A DNA stretch of 46,011 nucleotides, from contig JAJPIW010000047.1 of NCBI GenBank assembly GCA_021324575.1, positions 1-46,011 of the forward strand, written 5' to 3'. The translations under genes and the position numbers were made by a program. The stretch is from Intrasporangiaceae bacterium. Lineage in GTDB: Bacteria; Actinomycetota; Actinomycetes; Actinomycetales; Dermatophilaceae. Under the pieces are notes generated by a model. That model saw nothing but the letters and a program-made list of their open reading frames with translations. It was not told the DNA's origin and searched no databases. This document shows positions 17,974 to 26,784 of this stretch, piece after piece (the first letter of the stretch is position 1; every line of letters starts with the position of its first letter).

Positions 17974-18011
17974 GCGGGCGTAGGCCGGGTGAGTACCCGG
18001 CATACGCCCGC
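17974..18011 (-). terminator. Hairpin terminator of the groES-groEL operon
   Basis: Nested stem: 17974-17982 pairs with 18003-18011 (9 bp), a G-A mismatch, then 17984-17990 pairs with 17995-18001 (7 bp) around GAGT. One arm contains an octamer copy. It lies 24 bp beyond the groEL stop. No T-run follows. Confidence 0.7.
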
Positions 18012-18034
18012 TCGGCGGAACTGGAAGGCGAGGG

Positions 18035-19672
<1,638 letters not shown>

Positions 19673-19686
19673 TCAGGCCTGTTGCT

Positions 19687-19734
19687 CGTATGCCGGTGAG
19701 GCGCCTTCGACGAAGGTGCGCTCACCGGCATACG
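19687..19734 (-). repeat. Inverted pair of octamers forming a hairpin between groES and groEL
   Basis: Arms 19687-19700 and 19721-19734 are exact 14-nt reverse complements (CGTATGCCGGTGAG), each containing one octamer. The loop holds a second stem, GCGCCTTCG against CGAAGGTGC, with one G-T pair. The 96-bp intercistronic gap has no T-run, so it is more likely an RNA processing, stability or attenuation site than a full terminator. Confidence 0.85.
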
Positions 19735-19750
19735 GGGTGTGAGATGTTGG

Positions 19751-20044
19751 TCAGCCGACCTTGGCGAGCACGTCGCGCGCCGACAGGATCAGGAACTCCT
19801 GGCCGCCGTGCTTGATCTCGGTGCCGCCGTACTTGCTGTAGATGACGCGGTCGCCGACAGCGATGTCGAGCGGGACGCGGTTGCCCTTGTCGTCGATGCG
19901 ACCCGGACCGACCGCCAGGACCTCGCCCTCCTGGGGCTTCTCCTTGGCGGTGTCCGGGATGACGAGACCGGAAGCGGTCGTCTGCTCGGCCTCGAGCGAC
20001 TTGACGACGATGCGGTCTTCGAGCGGCTGGATGGAAACCGACAC
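19751..20044 (-). CDS. groES: Co-chaperonin GroES
   Basis: 97 residues, the usual length. [47 protein letters not shown] includes the mobile loop that docks on GroEL, and [29 protein letters not shown] closes the fold. GroES forms the heptameric lid on GroEL in the cytoplasm. The start is GTG 20044, preceded at about 8 nt by GGGGAGG; starting further upstream would add residues unlike any GroES. Two CIRCE operators lie 94-166 bp upstream. groEL follows after a hairpin-containing gap. Confidence 0.97.
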   Translation of the reverse strand: MSVSIQPLEDRIVVKSLEAEQTTASGLVIPDTAKEKPQEGEVLAVGPGRIDDKGNRVPLDIAVGDRVIYSKYGGTEIKHGGQEFLILSARDVLAKVG

Positions 20045-20137
20045 GATGGGGACCTCCCCTTGTCTGGGATGTCGAAAGGTGGACAGATTGCGGTCGCCGT
20101 GGCGGCCCGCCGTCGCGGGGGTCGGACTGCCGTGGCG

Positions 20138-20164
20138 CTGGCACTCGCGCATGGTGAGTGCCAG
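20138..20164 (-). promoter_or_regulatory. CIRCE operator 1 (HrcA site)
   Basis: CTGGCACTC, 9 nt, GAGTGCCAG: a perfect 9-bp inverted repeat. It matches the CIRCE consensus TTAGCACTC-N9-GAGTGCTAA except at the outer bases. HrcA bound here would repress groES-groEL. Confidence 0.92.
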
Positions 20165-20183
20165 TGAGAAATCTAGGCCGCGA

Positions 20184-20210
20184 TTAGCACTCGGTCAACT
20201 TGAGTGCCAA
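20184..20210 (-). promoter_or_regulatory. CIRCE operator 2 (HrcA site)
   Basis: TTAGCACTC, 9 nt, GAGTGCCAA, one base from consensus. It lies 46 bp from the first site, so two HrcA dimers can bind upstream of groES. It is also about 65 bp before the divergent methyltransferase gene. Confidence 0.93.
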
Positions 20211-20274
20211 ATGCTCCGCCCGGCGGGGCTCGCTCGCCCGGCCGCCCCGGCGGGGGCATGGAAGGGTGAGTCCC

Positions 20275-21513
20275 GTGGATGTCTCGACCGTGCGCTGGCT
20301 GTCCTCCCCTCGGGGGTGGGCCGCGCTGCGTGACCTCCCGGCATACGACCCCGCCACCGAGCTGGCCACCCAGCAGCGGCTGCGGGCCGCCGGCCACCCC
20401 GCCGAGCAGGTCGCCGCCCTCCTCCTCCAGAGCCGGCTGCGGGCCCGGGCGCGGGACAAGTTCGCCGAGTTCGCGGACGGGATGCTCTTCACCCCCGACG
20501 GGCTGGAGCAGTCCACCCGGCTCGAGCTGAGCGCGAGCCACGCCGGCCGGTATGCCGCGGCGAGCCTGGCCACCGTGCACGACCTGGGCTGTGGGATCGG
20601 GTCCGATGCGATGGCCATGTCCGCGCTCGGCGTCACCGTGCTCGGCGTCGACAGCGACCCGGTGACGGCGGCGGTGGCCGACGCCAACCTGCGGCCGTGG
20701 CCCGACTCGAGGGCGCGGCCCGGCATCGCCCAGGACTTCGACCCACCCGCCGACCCGATCCACGCACGCGTCGGTGTCTGGCTCGACCCGGCCCGCCGCA
20801 CCCCGGGCGTCGCCGACGTCGCCGGTCGCACGCGTCGGATCTTCCGCCTCGACGAGATGTCGCCGCCATGGTCCTACGTCCGGGCCGTCGCCACGTTCGT
20901 GCCGGCGGTCGGGGTCAAGCTGCCACCGTCGTTCCCGCACGACGAGGTGCCGCTCGGCTGCGAGGCGCAGTGGACGTCGTATGCCGGTGACCTCCTGGAG
21001 TGCGCGGTCTGGTGGGGCCCGCTCGTGCGTCGCGAGGGTCGCACTGCGCTGCTCCTCGGTCCGGGGCGGGCACCGGTCGAGGTCGACCAGACGATGGCCG
21101 AGGAGACCACCGGGCTGGCGCGTGCCCTCAGCGACCTCGGGCCCTGGCTCTACGAGCCCGACCACGCCGTGACCCGGGCCGGGCTGCTCGGCGCGGTGAC
21201 CGCAGCGACCGGCGGTGTCGAGGTCGACTCGGGCCTGGGCTACGTGACCTCGGACCGGCACGCGGAGGTGGCCTTCGCCCGGAGGTATGCCGTCAAGGAG
21301 GTCATGCCGTTCAACGCCAAGGCGGTCCGGGCCTGGCTGCGCGCTCGCGGGATCACCGGGGTGACGATCAAGAAGCGCGGCATCCGGCTCGACGAGGACC
21401 AGCTTCGGCGCCAGCTCGGTGTCGGTCGCAAGGCCGGGTCCGGCGGACAGGTGACCTTGGTGCTGACCCGCGTGGGCGGTTCGCCGGCCGCGATCGTCGT
21501 CGAGCCGGCCTGA
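20275..21513 (+). CDS. Class I SAM-dependent methyltransferase with THUMP-like C-terminal domain
   Basis: 412 residues. The S-adenosylmethionine fold starts with HDLGCGIGSDAMAMSALGVTVLGVDSD (about 102-128). The conserved WLDPARRT motif (about 164-171) follows. The C-terminal VMPFNAKAVRAWLRARGITGVTIKKRG is typical of the 'THUMP-like' family whose founding member is Porphyromonas PG1098; RNA is the presumed target but the exact substrate is unknown. GTG 20275 was chosen because AGGG lies 8 nt upstream; GTG 20266 is in frame. It diverges from groES with a CIRCE element between. Its Tyr-Ala and Ala-Tyr pairs at four places use TAT or GCA codons as part of octamer copies. Confidence 0.87.
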   Translation: MDVSTVRWLSSPRGWAALRDLPAYDPATELATQQRLRAAGHPAEQVAALLLQSRLRARARDKFAEFADGMLFTPDGLEQSTRLELSASHAGRYAAASLATVHDLGCGIGSDAMAMSALGVTVLGVDSDPVTAAVADANLRPWPDSRARPGIAQDFDPPADPIHARVGVWLDPARRTPGVADVAGRTRRIFRLDEMSPPWSYVRAVATFVPAVGVKLPPSFPHDEVPLGCEAQWTSYAGDLLECAVWWGPLVRREGRTALLLGPGRAPVEVDQTMAEETTGLARALSDLGPWLYEPDHAVTRAGLLGAVTAATGGVEVDSGLGYVTSDRHAEVAFARRYAVKEVMPFNAKAVRAWLRARGITGVTIKKRGIRLDEDQLRRQLGVGRKAGSGGQVTLVLTRVGGSPAAIVVEPA

Positions 21514-21559
21514 CGTCCGCATGCCCGCAGCGCCCCCTCCCCCGCAACGTCTGGGGATC

Positions 21560-21660
21560 TGAGGGCTCCCCCCGCAGTGCTGCGCAGACGCTAGCGAGGA
21601 GGCTCGCCGCTACGTCTGCGCTCCGGCGCCGCCGGAGCCCTCATCGACGCAGACGCTGTG
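21560..21660. terminator. Multi-stem structured region between convergent genes
   Basis: Four nested or adjacent stems: an outer 10-bp one (21560-21569 with 21634-21643), CGCAG/CTGCG at about 21573-21584, GCGCAGACG/CGTCTGCGC (21582-21590 with 21613-21621), and CTCCGGC/GCCGGAG near 21621-21637. It lies between the convergent methyltransferase and ribokinase genes, so termination is the simplest role. No T-run. Confidence 0.6.
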
Positions 21661-21662
21661 GG

Positions 21663-22493
21663 TCAGGTCAGCTCGGGGTCCGGCTGGGCTCCCGAATGCC
21701 GCACCGCGGCCGCCCCCGCCGCCAGAGCCTTGCGGAGCGCGACCTCGCGGTCGTCGTCGCGCGCCAGGGCGGCCGCGAGCACCCCGCAGAAGGCGTCGCC
21801 GGCCCCGGTCGTGTCGACGACCTCGTCGGCCGGCACGACCACGGCCGGCAGGGTCAGGCCGTCCCAGGTCGCCCCCTTGCTGCCGAACGTCACCAGCAGC
21901 GACCGGGGCACCGCGCCGGAGTCGGCGAGCAGCATCGCCTCGTGCTCGTTGACGACCACGGGGTCGGCGAGCGCCACGACGTCGGGCGGGAGCGCGGCAT
22001 ACGGGGCCATGTTGACGATGGCGCGGGCACCCCTGTCGTATGCCGTCCTGGCGGCGCGGGTGACGACCTCCAGGGGGACCTCGAGCTGGACGAGCAGGAC
22101 GTCGTGGGCGCCGAGCTCCTCGAGTCGGGGATCGAGCTCGGCATGGGCGTTAGCGCCGGGGATGACGACGATCGAGTTCTCGGCCTCGTCGTCGACAACG
22201 ATGAGGGCGTGACCGGTCGGCTGGCCCGCGACCGTGTGCACGCCGACGACTTCGATCCCCTTGTCGCGCAACCGCTTCAGGTAGGCACGGCCGCCGTCGT
22301 CGTCGCCGACGGCACCGAACATCGCGACCTCGGCGCCCGCCGCGGCAGCCGCCACCGCCTGGTTCGCACCCTTGCCTCCGGCGAGCCGGCGCAGGCCGTC
22401 GCCGAGCACCGTCTCCCCCGGCTTGGGGTGCCGCTCGACCTGGGTGACGAGGTCGACGTTCAGCGACCCGACGACGAAGACCCGGCCGCTCAC
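21663..22493 (-). CDS. rbsK: Ribokinase (PfkB family)
   Basis: 276 residues. Phosphorylates ribose to ribose-5-phosphate with ATP. N-terminal VVGSLNVDLVTQVERHPKPGET and GGKGANQAVAAAAAGAEVAMFGAVGDD are the PfkB signature 1 region, and DTTGAGDAFCGVLAAALARD is signature 2, with the catalytic Asp and anion hole. It is short compared with E. coli RbsK (309) but all motifs are there. GTG 22493 overlaps the nucleoside hydrolase stop by 4 nt (GTGA). The pairing is logical: the hydrolase releases ribose and this enzyme phosphorylates it. Confidence 0.9.
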   Translation of the reverse strand: MSGRVFVVGSLNVDLVTQVERHPKPGETVLGDGLRRLAGGKGANQAVAAAAAGAEVAMFGAVGDDDGGRAYLKRLRDKGIEVVGVHTVAGQPTGHALIVVDDEAENSIVVIPGANAHAELDPRLEELGAHDVLLVQLEVPLEVVTRAARTAYDRGARAIVNMAPYAALPPDVVALADPVVVNEHEAMLLADSGAVPRSLLVTFGSKGATWDGLTLPAVVVPADEVVDTTGAGDAFCGVLAAALARDDDREVALRKALAAGAAAVRHSGAQPDPELT

Positions 22494-23467
22494 TGGGCGG
22501 CCTCGGTGATCGTCCGGACCCACAGGTCGGCGACCCGCGGACCGTCGATGGTCAGGGCGACGTCGACCGTCGCCGCGGCGACACCGTGCGGGTCGTGGTT
22601 CATGTCACCGGCCCAGTCCCGGAGGTCGACGATGGTGCGGCCGCGGGTCCAGGTGCCCGCCAGCTCCACGCGAACCGGCAGCCGGCGGGTCCCGATCGCC
22701 TCCGGGTCGACGAGGTAGGCCACCGCTCCGGCATCGCCGATCGTGGCATCGTCGACGCCAAATCGTTTGTGGTAGAACGACATAAGCTCAGCCGCCAGGG
22801 TCGAGGCCGGCGTCGCAGCGGCCCGCAGGGCAGCCAGGTGGTCGACCGTCACCCGGGGCTCGGAGAACACGTCCAGCCCGTACATCGTGACGTCGACATC
22901 GTGCTCGGCACAGGCGTCGAGGACGAGCGCCGCGGCTTCGGGGTCGTGGAAGATGTTGAACTCCGCCGCTGCCGTCGCATTGCTCACGTGGGCGCCGCCA
23001 CCCATGAAGACGATCCGACCCACGCGGGCGAACGATGCGGGGTACATCCGCGCGTAGAGCGCGATGTTGGTCATCGGCGCCAGCGGGACGAGGGTGATCG
23101 GGCTCCCTTGTGCCGCAGCGGAGTCCACCGAGTCGCGGAGCAGGTCGACGGCATGGCGAGGGTCCGGGGAGAGGCGAGGAGCCGGCATACCGAGATCGGC
23201 CATCCCATCCTGGCCGTGGACGTGCCGGGCGTCGATCGGCTGCTCGAGGAGCGGCCGGGCTGCTCCCACGCCGACCGGGACGTCGTGGCGGCCGGCCGCC
23301 TCCAGGACGGTCAGCGTGTTGCGGGTGACATCGGCGACCGGGGCGTTGCCACCCACGCAGGTCACCGAGCGCAGGTCGAGGGCCGGGTGCAGCGAAGCGA
23401 GGAGCAGCGCGCAGGCGTCGTCGACTCCGGTGTCGACGTCGAGGTGGACGGGAAGGCGATCGGTCAT
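22490..23467 (-). CDS. Nucleoside hydrolase (IunH/RihC type)
   Basis: 325 residues. Splits ribonucleosides into ribose and base. The calcium-binding N-terminus is HLDVDTGVDDACALLLAS (8-25). VPLAPMTNIALY and GAHVSNATAAAEFNIFHDPEAAALV supply the remaining metal and ribose contacts, and a C-terminal Asp appears in TIGDAGAVAYLVDP. Base preference cannot be read from the sequence. It starts at ATG 23467, overlapping the MarR stop by 4 nt (ATGA), and overlaps ribokinase at the other end, so marR, hydrolase and rbsK form one tightly coupled operon for nucleoside salvage. Confidence 0.92.
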   Translation of the reverse strand: MTDRLPVHLDVDTGVDDACALLLASLHPALDLRSVTCVGGNAPVADVTRNTLTVLEAAGRHDVPVGVGAARPLLEQPIDARHVHGQDGMADLGMPAPRLSPDPRHAVDLLRDSVDSAAAQGSPITLVPLAPMTNIALYARMYPASFARVGRIVFMGGGAHVSNATAAAEFNIFHDPEAAALVLDACAEHDVDVTMYGLDVFSEPRVTVDHLAALRAAATPASTLAAELMSFYHKRFGVDDATIGDAGAVAYLVDPEAIGTRRLPVRVELAGTWTRGRTIVDLRDWAGDMNHDPHGVAAATVDVALTIDGPRVADLWVRTITEAAQ

Positions 23468-23961
23468 GAGGGGTCTCCGGCGGCGAGGGTGAGCTTCTTG
23501 AGTAGGCGGTTGAGGGTGGACAGCTCGGTGCGGGTGAGAGCGGCGAAGATCGAGTCCTCGGAGTCACCGCGCATCCGCATTGCCTTCTGCCACAAGGCAA
23601 ATCCTTGATCGGTCACCTCGACGTCGACGCGGCGGCGGTCGTCGTCGTCCCGGACCCGGCGCAGGTAGCCCTTGGCCTCGAGGGCGTCCAGACGTCCGGT
23701 CATCCCGGCCGGGGAGAGGCCGAGGTCGCGTGCGAGGTCGGTCGGCGACGCGTGGCCGGGGGTGTCCCGGATCATCAGGACATGGAGGGTGTCGTACTCG
23801 ACGCCGAGGAGGCCGACCTCGGCGACAGCGGTCGTCTTGGTGCCCCGGAGGTGCTTGAGGAGGACGCCGATCCGCACCGTGGCCGCTTCGACGTCGTCGT
23901 CGAAGGCAATGGCGTCCCACCCGCGCCAGCGCTCGACGTGGCGGTCGGCATGGTCCTTCAC
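23464..23961 (-). CDS. MarR family transcriptional regulator
   Basis: 165 residues. The winged helix-turn-helix runs from about residue 60: YDTLHVLMIRDTPGHASPTDLARDLGLSPAGMTGRLDALEAKGYLRRVRDDDDRRRVDVEVT, with the wing arginines and DxRRxxV motif of MarR proteins. Dimerisation helices flank it. GTG 23961 was chosen by the TATTGT 7 nt upstream and by family length; the frame is open far upstream but without matching residues. It heads the operon with nucleoside hydrolase and ribokinase and diverges from an MFS transporter. Two palindromes in the 66-bp gap are the likely operators. The ligand is unknown. Confidence 0.9.
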   Translation of the reverse strand: MKDHADRHVERWRGWDAIAFDDDVEAATVRIGVLLKHLRGTKTTAVAEVGLLGVEYDTLHVLMIRDTPGHASPTDLARDLGLSPAGMTGRLDALEAKGYLRRVRDDDDRRRVDVEVTDQGFALWQKAMRMRGDSEDSIFAALTRTELSTLNRLLKKLTLAAGDPS

Positions 23962-23968
23962 CCGACGA

Positions 23969-23974
23969 ACAATA
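23969..23974 (-). promoter_or_regulatory. -10 element of leaderless marR promoter
   Basis: TATTGT on the minus strand, 7 nt before the GTG of marR. Its -35 region falls on the first palindrome at 23988-23999, consistent with autorepression. Confidence 0.55.
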
Positions 23975-23987
23975 CGCCCAGAAAAAC

Positions 23988-23999
23988 TTCGTTGACGAA
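23988..23999. promoter_or_regulatory. MarR operator half 1
   Basis: TTCGTTGACGAA: 5-bp arms TTCGT/ACGAA around TG. It covers the TTGACG -35 element of the MFS promoter. Confidence 0.7.
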
Positions 24000-24021
24000 T
24001 GATTCGCCAGCGAATTACCGT
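23992..24021 (+). promoter_or_regulatory. MFS transporter promoter, -35 and -10
   Basis: TTGACG (23992-23997), an 18-bp spacer, TACCGT (24016-24021), then 6 nt to the ATG. This is the most complete sigma-70-type promoter in the window and it is overlapped by both palindromes. Confidence 0.75.
24003..24014. promoter_or_regulatory. MarR operator half 2
   Basis: TTCGCCAGCGAA: 5-bp arms TTCGC/GCGAA around CA, centred 15 bp from the first palindrome and sharing the TTCG-N4-CGAA frame. It fills the spacer of the MFS promoter. Confidence 0.7.
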
Positions 24022-24027
24022 GGTGTC

Positions 24028-25269
24028 ATGGCATCCACGGACACCGAGCTCGCCGCACAGGCGGCGCGCCAGCGGGCGTGGCACTCGCGCAACTTCCGGC
24101 TGCTCGTCACCGGCGGGACGATCAACAACCTCGGCGGCCCGATCACCATGGTCGCGCTCGCCTTCGCGGTCCTCGACCTCGGTGGGTCGGCGACCCAGCT
24201 CGGACTCGTCGTCGGTTCCTACGCGCTCGCCGAGGTCGCGACGACCTTCTTCGGTGGCGTCCTCGGCGACCGGGTCCCCCGCGCCCTCATGATGCAGGGC
24301 GCGGCCGCGACGTCTGCCGTCATCCAGGGGGTCGTCGCGGCCAGCCTGATCGGCCACTGGTCCTCGATCCCGTTCCTCGGCGTCACCGGCGTGCTGAGCG
24401 GCGTCGTCTCGGCACTCAACGGGCCCAGCTCGTCCGCGATGACCCCGCTGACCGTCCCGGAGTCCGCCCTCTCCGCAGCCATCTCGATCCGTCGGATCGC
24501 CCAGAACGCGGCCCAGATCATCGGCTACGGGATCGCGGGAGTCCTCGTCGCGGCATACGGATCCGGCTTTGCCATCGCCATCGACGCCGTCACGTATGCC
24601 GTGGCCGCGCTCTGCTTCTCGCTGCTGCGGGTCCCGGCGCTCCCGCCGAGCCCGCGCGAGTCGATGCTGCGCGACCTGGGCACCGGGTTCCGCGAGGTGA
24701 TGCGGCACACCTGGCTGTGGCTGCTCATCTCCCAGGCCCTCATCTACCACCTGTTCTTCGGCGGGGTGCAGGGCGTGCTGGGCCCGATCGTCGTCGGGGA
24801 CCACTTCGGCCGGACGGTGTGGGGCTGGTCCCTGTCGGCGCTCATGGTCGGCTTCGTCGCCGGCGGACTGCTCACCCTGCGCTGGCGACCCCGGCACGCC
24901 CTCGTGGTCGGGACGCTCTGCCTGAGCCTGACCGCCGCGTTCCCGCTCGCGATCGCCTTCTCCCCCAACGCGGCCGGCATCCTCGTCGGCGCCTTCCTCC
25001 ACGGGTTCGGCCTGGAGATCTTCAGCGTCTGGTGGGATCTGTCGATCCAGCAGAACGTGCCGGTGGACCGGCTGGCACGGGTCTACTCCTTCGACATCGT
25101 CGGGTCCTTCGTCATGCGGCCGGTCGGTATGGCCGTGACCGGCCCGCTCTCGACCCTCGTCGGGCAGCACACCTGGATCGTCCTTGTCGGCGCCATCATG
25201 GCCGGGTCGTCGCTCCTCGCGGCCACCCCGCGTGACGTTCGGTCGCTCGTGCGCCGCGACGAGACCTGA
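24028..25269 (+). CDS. MFS transporter, MFS_3/EntS-like
   Basis: 413 residues with 12 predicted helices. FGGVLGDRVPRALMMQGAAATS (about 72-93) is the motif-A loop between helices 2 and 3. Conserved features such as NGPSSSAMTPLTVPESALSAA and the C-terminal RVYSFDIVGSFVMRPVGMAVTGPL resemble the exporter subgroup containing EntS. It diverges from marR and is probably repressed by it. The neighbours suggest nucleosides, bases or a toxic analogue as cargo, but the subgroup is mostly made of exporters, so direction and substrate are open. ATG 24028 is fixed by the promoter 6 nt upstream. Confidence 0.88.
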   Translation: MASTDTELAAQAARQRAWHSRNFRLLVTGGTINNLGGPITMVALAFAVLDLGGSATQLGLVVGSYALAEVATTFFGGVLGDRVPRALMMQGAAATSAVIQGVVAASLIGHWSSIPFLGVTGVLSGVVSALNGPSSSAMTPLTVPESALSAAISIRRIAQNAAQIIGYGIAGVLVAAYGSGFAIAIDAVTYAVAALCFSLLRVPALPPSPRESMLRDLGTGFREVMRHTWLWLLISQALIYHLFFGGVQGVLGPIVVGDHFGRTVWGWSLSALMVGFVAGGLLTLRWRPRHALVVGTLCLSLTAAFPLAIAFSPNAAGILVGAFLHGFGLEIFSVWWDLSIQQNVPVDRLARVYSFDIVGSFVMRPVGMAVTGPLSTLVGQHTWIVLVGAIMAGSSLLAATPRDVRSLVRRDET

Positions 25270-25276
25270 CCTTGGG

Positions 25277-25325
25277 CCGGGTCGGCCGGGCCGGGCCGGG
25301 CCGACCGGGCCGGCCGGGCCCGCTG
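25277..25325. repeat. GGGCC-type low-complexity tract
   Basis: Repeated GGGCC/GGCCG units with interspersed GACC make a self-complementary, almost pure G/C tract right after the MFS stop. It could fold as a terminator for the MFS gene or simply be slippage-prone. Confidence 0.6.
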
Positions 25326-25328
25326 GGA

Positions 25329-25334
25329 TACCGT
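25329..25334 (+). promoter_or_regulatory. -10 element of leaderless GH3 lipoprotein promoter
   Basis: TACCGT, 6 nt before the GTG at 25341, identical in hexamer and spacing to the preceding MFS gene. Confidence 0.55.
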
Positions 25335-25340
25335 CGTGCG

Positions 25341-26624
25341 GTGCTCCGCTCCCCCGTCCCGTGCCTCCTGCTCGTGGGCGCCAGCCTCGCGCTGACCGTG
25401 ACGGTGACGGCCTGCTCGTCCGGGACGAGCTCACCGGCCTCCGCGGGCACGTCCTCGTCGTCGACCACCGCCTCGGCCCCCGCCGGGGCGTCGACCCACT
25501 CGACGGCCTCCGCGTCGCGTCCGCCGACGAGGACTGCGTCGGCCGCTCCGCCGGCTCCGGCACCGACGCTGACCTGTGCGAGCAAGGCAGTGGCGACGAT
25601 GTCCGTGCCCGAACGCGCCGGGCAGCTGCTCTGGGCGGGCTTGGACACCAACGCTTCAATGACGAGCCTGGACAACATGGTGCGCAGCCAGCATCTGGGC
25701 GGGGTCGTCCTCCTCGGAGGCTGGAGCGGGTCGGGCAGGGTCGCTGCGGCGACCAAGCACCTCCAGTCGCTGACCGGGCGGGGAACGACCGCCGGCATGG
25801 GTCTCCTCGTGTCGGCCGACCAGGAGGGCGGGCAGGTCCAGCAGCTGCGCGGCGACGGGTTCACCCGGATGCCGTCGGCCCACATCCAGGACACCCTCAA
25901 GCCGACCCAGCTCACGGTGGCCGCAACCCTCTGGGCGCGGGAGATGGCGGCAGCCGGGGTCAACGTCAACCTCGCCCCCGTCGCGGACACCGTCCCGGCC
26001 AGCCTCGGTGCGGGCAACGGCCCCATCGGTCAGTACGGACGCGAGTTCTCCTCCGACCCGGTCGACAACGCCCGGATGGTCGCCGGCTTCGTGCGCGGCA
26101 TGCACGCGGGTGGGGTCGCGGCGACGGTGAAGCACTTCCCCGGTCTGGGCCGGATCCGCAACAACACCGACTTCTCCGCCACCGGCATCACCGACTCGAC
26201 GACCACCTCGACCGACCCCTACCTCGGGCCCTTCGCCGCGGGGATCGGTGCCGGGGCCGACATCGTGATGGTCGGCTCGGCGATCTACGCCAAGATCGAC
26301 CCGGGCGTCAACGCCGTCTTCTCCCATCGCATCGTCACCGGCATCCTGCGCGACCGGCTCTCGTATGCCGGGGTCGTCGTGACCGATGACGTCGGGTCTG
26401 CCAAGGCCGTGTCCAGGACGCCAGTCGCCCAGCGGGCCACGAAGTTCGTGGCGGCCGGCGGCGACGTTGTTCTCACCGCGAACCCCGCACTGGTTCCCAC
26501 CATGGCCGCTGCCCTCGTGGCCAAGGCCAAGGGCGACCCCGCGTTCAACGCGTTGGTGACGGCCGCCGCGACCCGGGTTGTGGCCCTCAAGGCGGAGCGC
26601 GGCCTGGCCCCCATGTGCCGCTGA
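25341..26624 (+). CDS. Glycoside hydrolase family 3 lipoprotein (NagZ/LpqI-like)
   Basis: 427 residues. A lipoprotein signal peptide ends in TVTVTACSS (lipobox Cys about 24), and is followed by a Ser/Thr/Pro-rich linker to about residue 80. The GH3 catalytic domain then shows SADQEGGQVQQL, NLAPVADT, the substrate loop KHFPGLGRIRNNTD, and VVTDDVGSAKA with the nucleophile Asp. NagZ enzymes remove N-acetylglucosamine during peptidoglycan turnover. Canonical NagZ has KHFPGHGD...DSH with a catalytic His; here the loop lacks it, as I recall for mycobacterial LpqI. It should be anchored outside the membrane. GTG 25341 is supported by TACCGT upstream. Confidence 0.88.
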   Translation: MLRSPVPCLLLVGASLALTVTVTACSSGTSSPASAGTSSSSTTASAPAGASTHSTASASRPPTRTASAAPPAPAPTLTCASKAVATMSVPERAGQLLWAGLDTNASMTSLDNMVRSQHLGGVVLLGGWSGSGRVAAATKHLQSLTGRGTTAGMGLLVSADQEGGQVQQLRGDGFTRMPSAHIQDTLKPTQLTVAATLWAREMAAAGVNVNLAPVADTVPASLGAGNGPIGQYGREFSSDPVDNARMVAGFVRGMHAGGVAATVKHFPGLGRIRNNTDFSATGITDSTTTSTDPYLGPFAAGIGAGADIVMVGSAIYAKIDPGVNAVFSHRIVTGILRDRLSYAGVVVTDDVGSAKAVSRTPVAQRATKFVAAGGDVVLTANPALVPTMAAALVAKAKGDPAFNALVTAAATRVVALKAERGLAPMCR

Positions 26625-26680
26625 CCGGCCGGGGATGCCGAACCGGCCGCATTCCGCTACCCACATGCGCCCGTGACTAC

Positions 26681-26731
26681 CTGACCCAATTGTTCCGGTA
26701 GTGACGGTGACTACCGGAACAATTGGGTCAG
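26681..26731. repeat. Perfect 21-bp palindrome between convergent genes
   Basis: Arms 26681-26701 and 26711-26731 are exact reverse complements around TGACGGTGA. The arms are unusually AT-rich for this genome (CCCAATTGTTCC core). It lies between the GH3 lipoprotein and tsaD, which converge, so bidirectional termination is possible, but no T-run follows on either strand. Confidence 0.85.
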
Positions 26732-26784
26732 CCAGTGACGCGGCACGCGGCGGGCCCGGGGGTGGTGTGCGGGGTCGGGCGCGC

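Noticed and set aside
17740-18003. 87-codon open frame on the minus strand between whiB and groEL
   Set aside because: No family motif, no start signal, and it runs through the groEL terminator hairpin.
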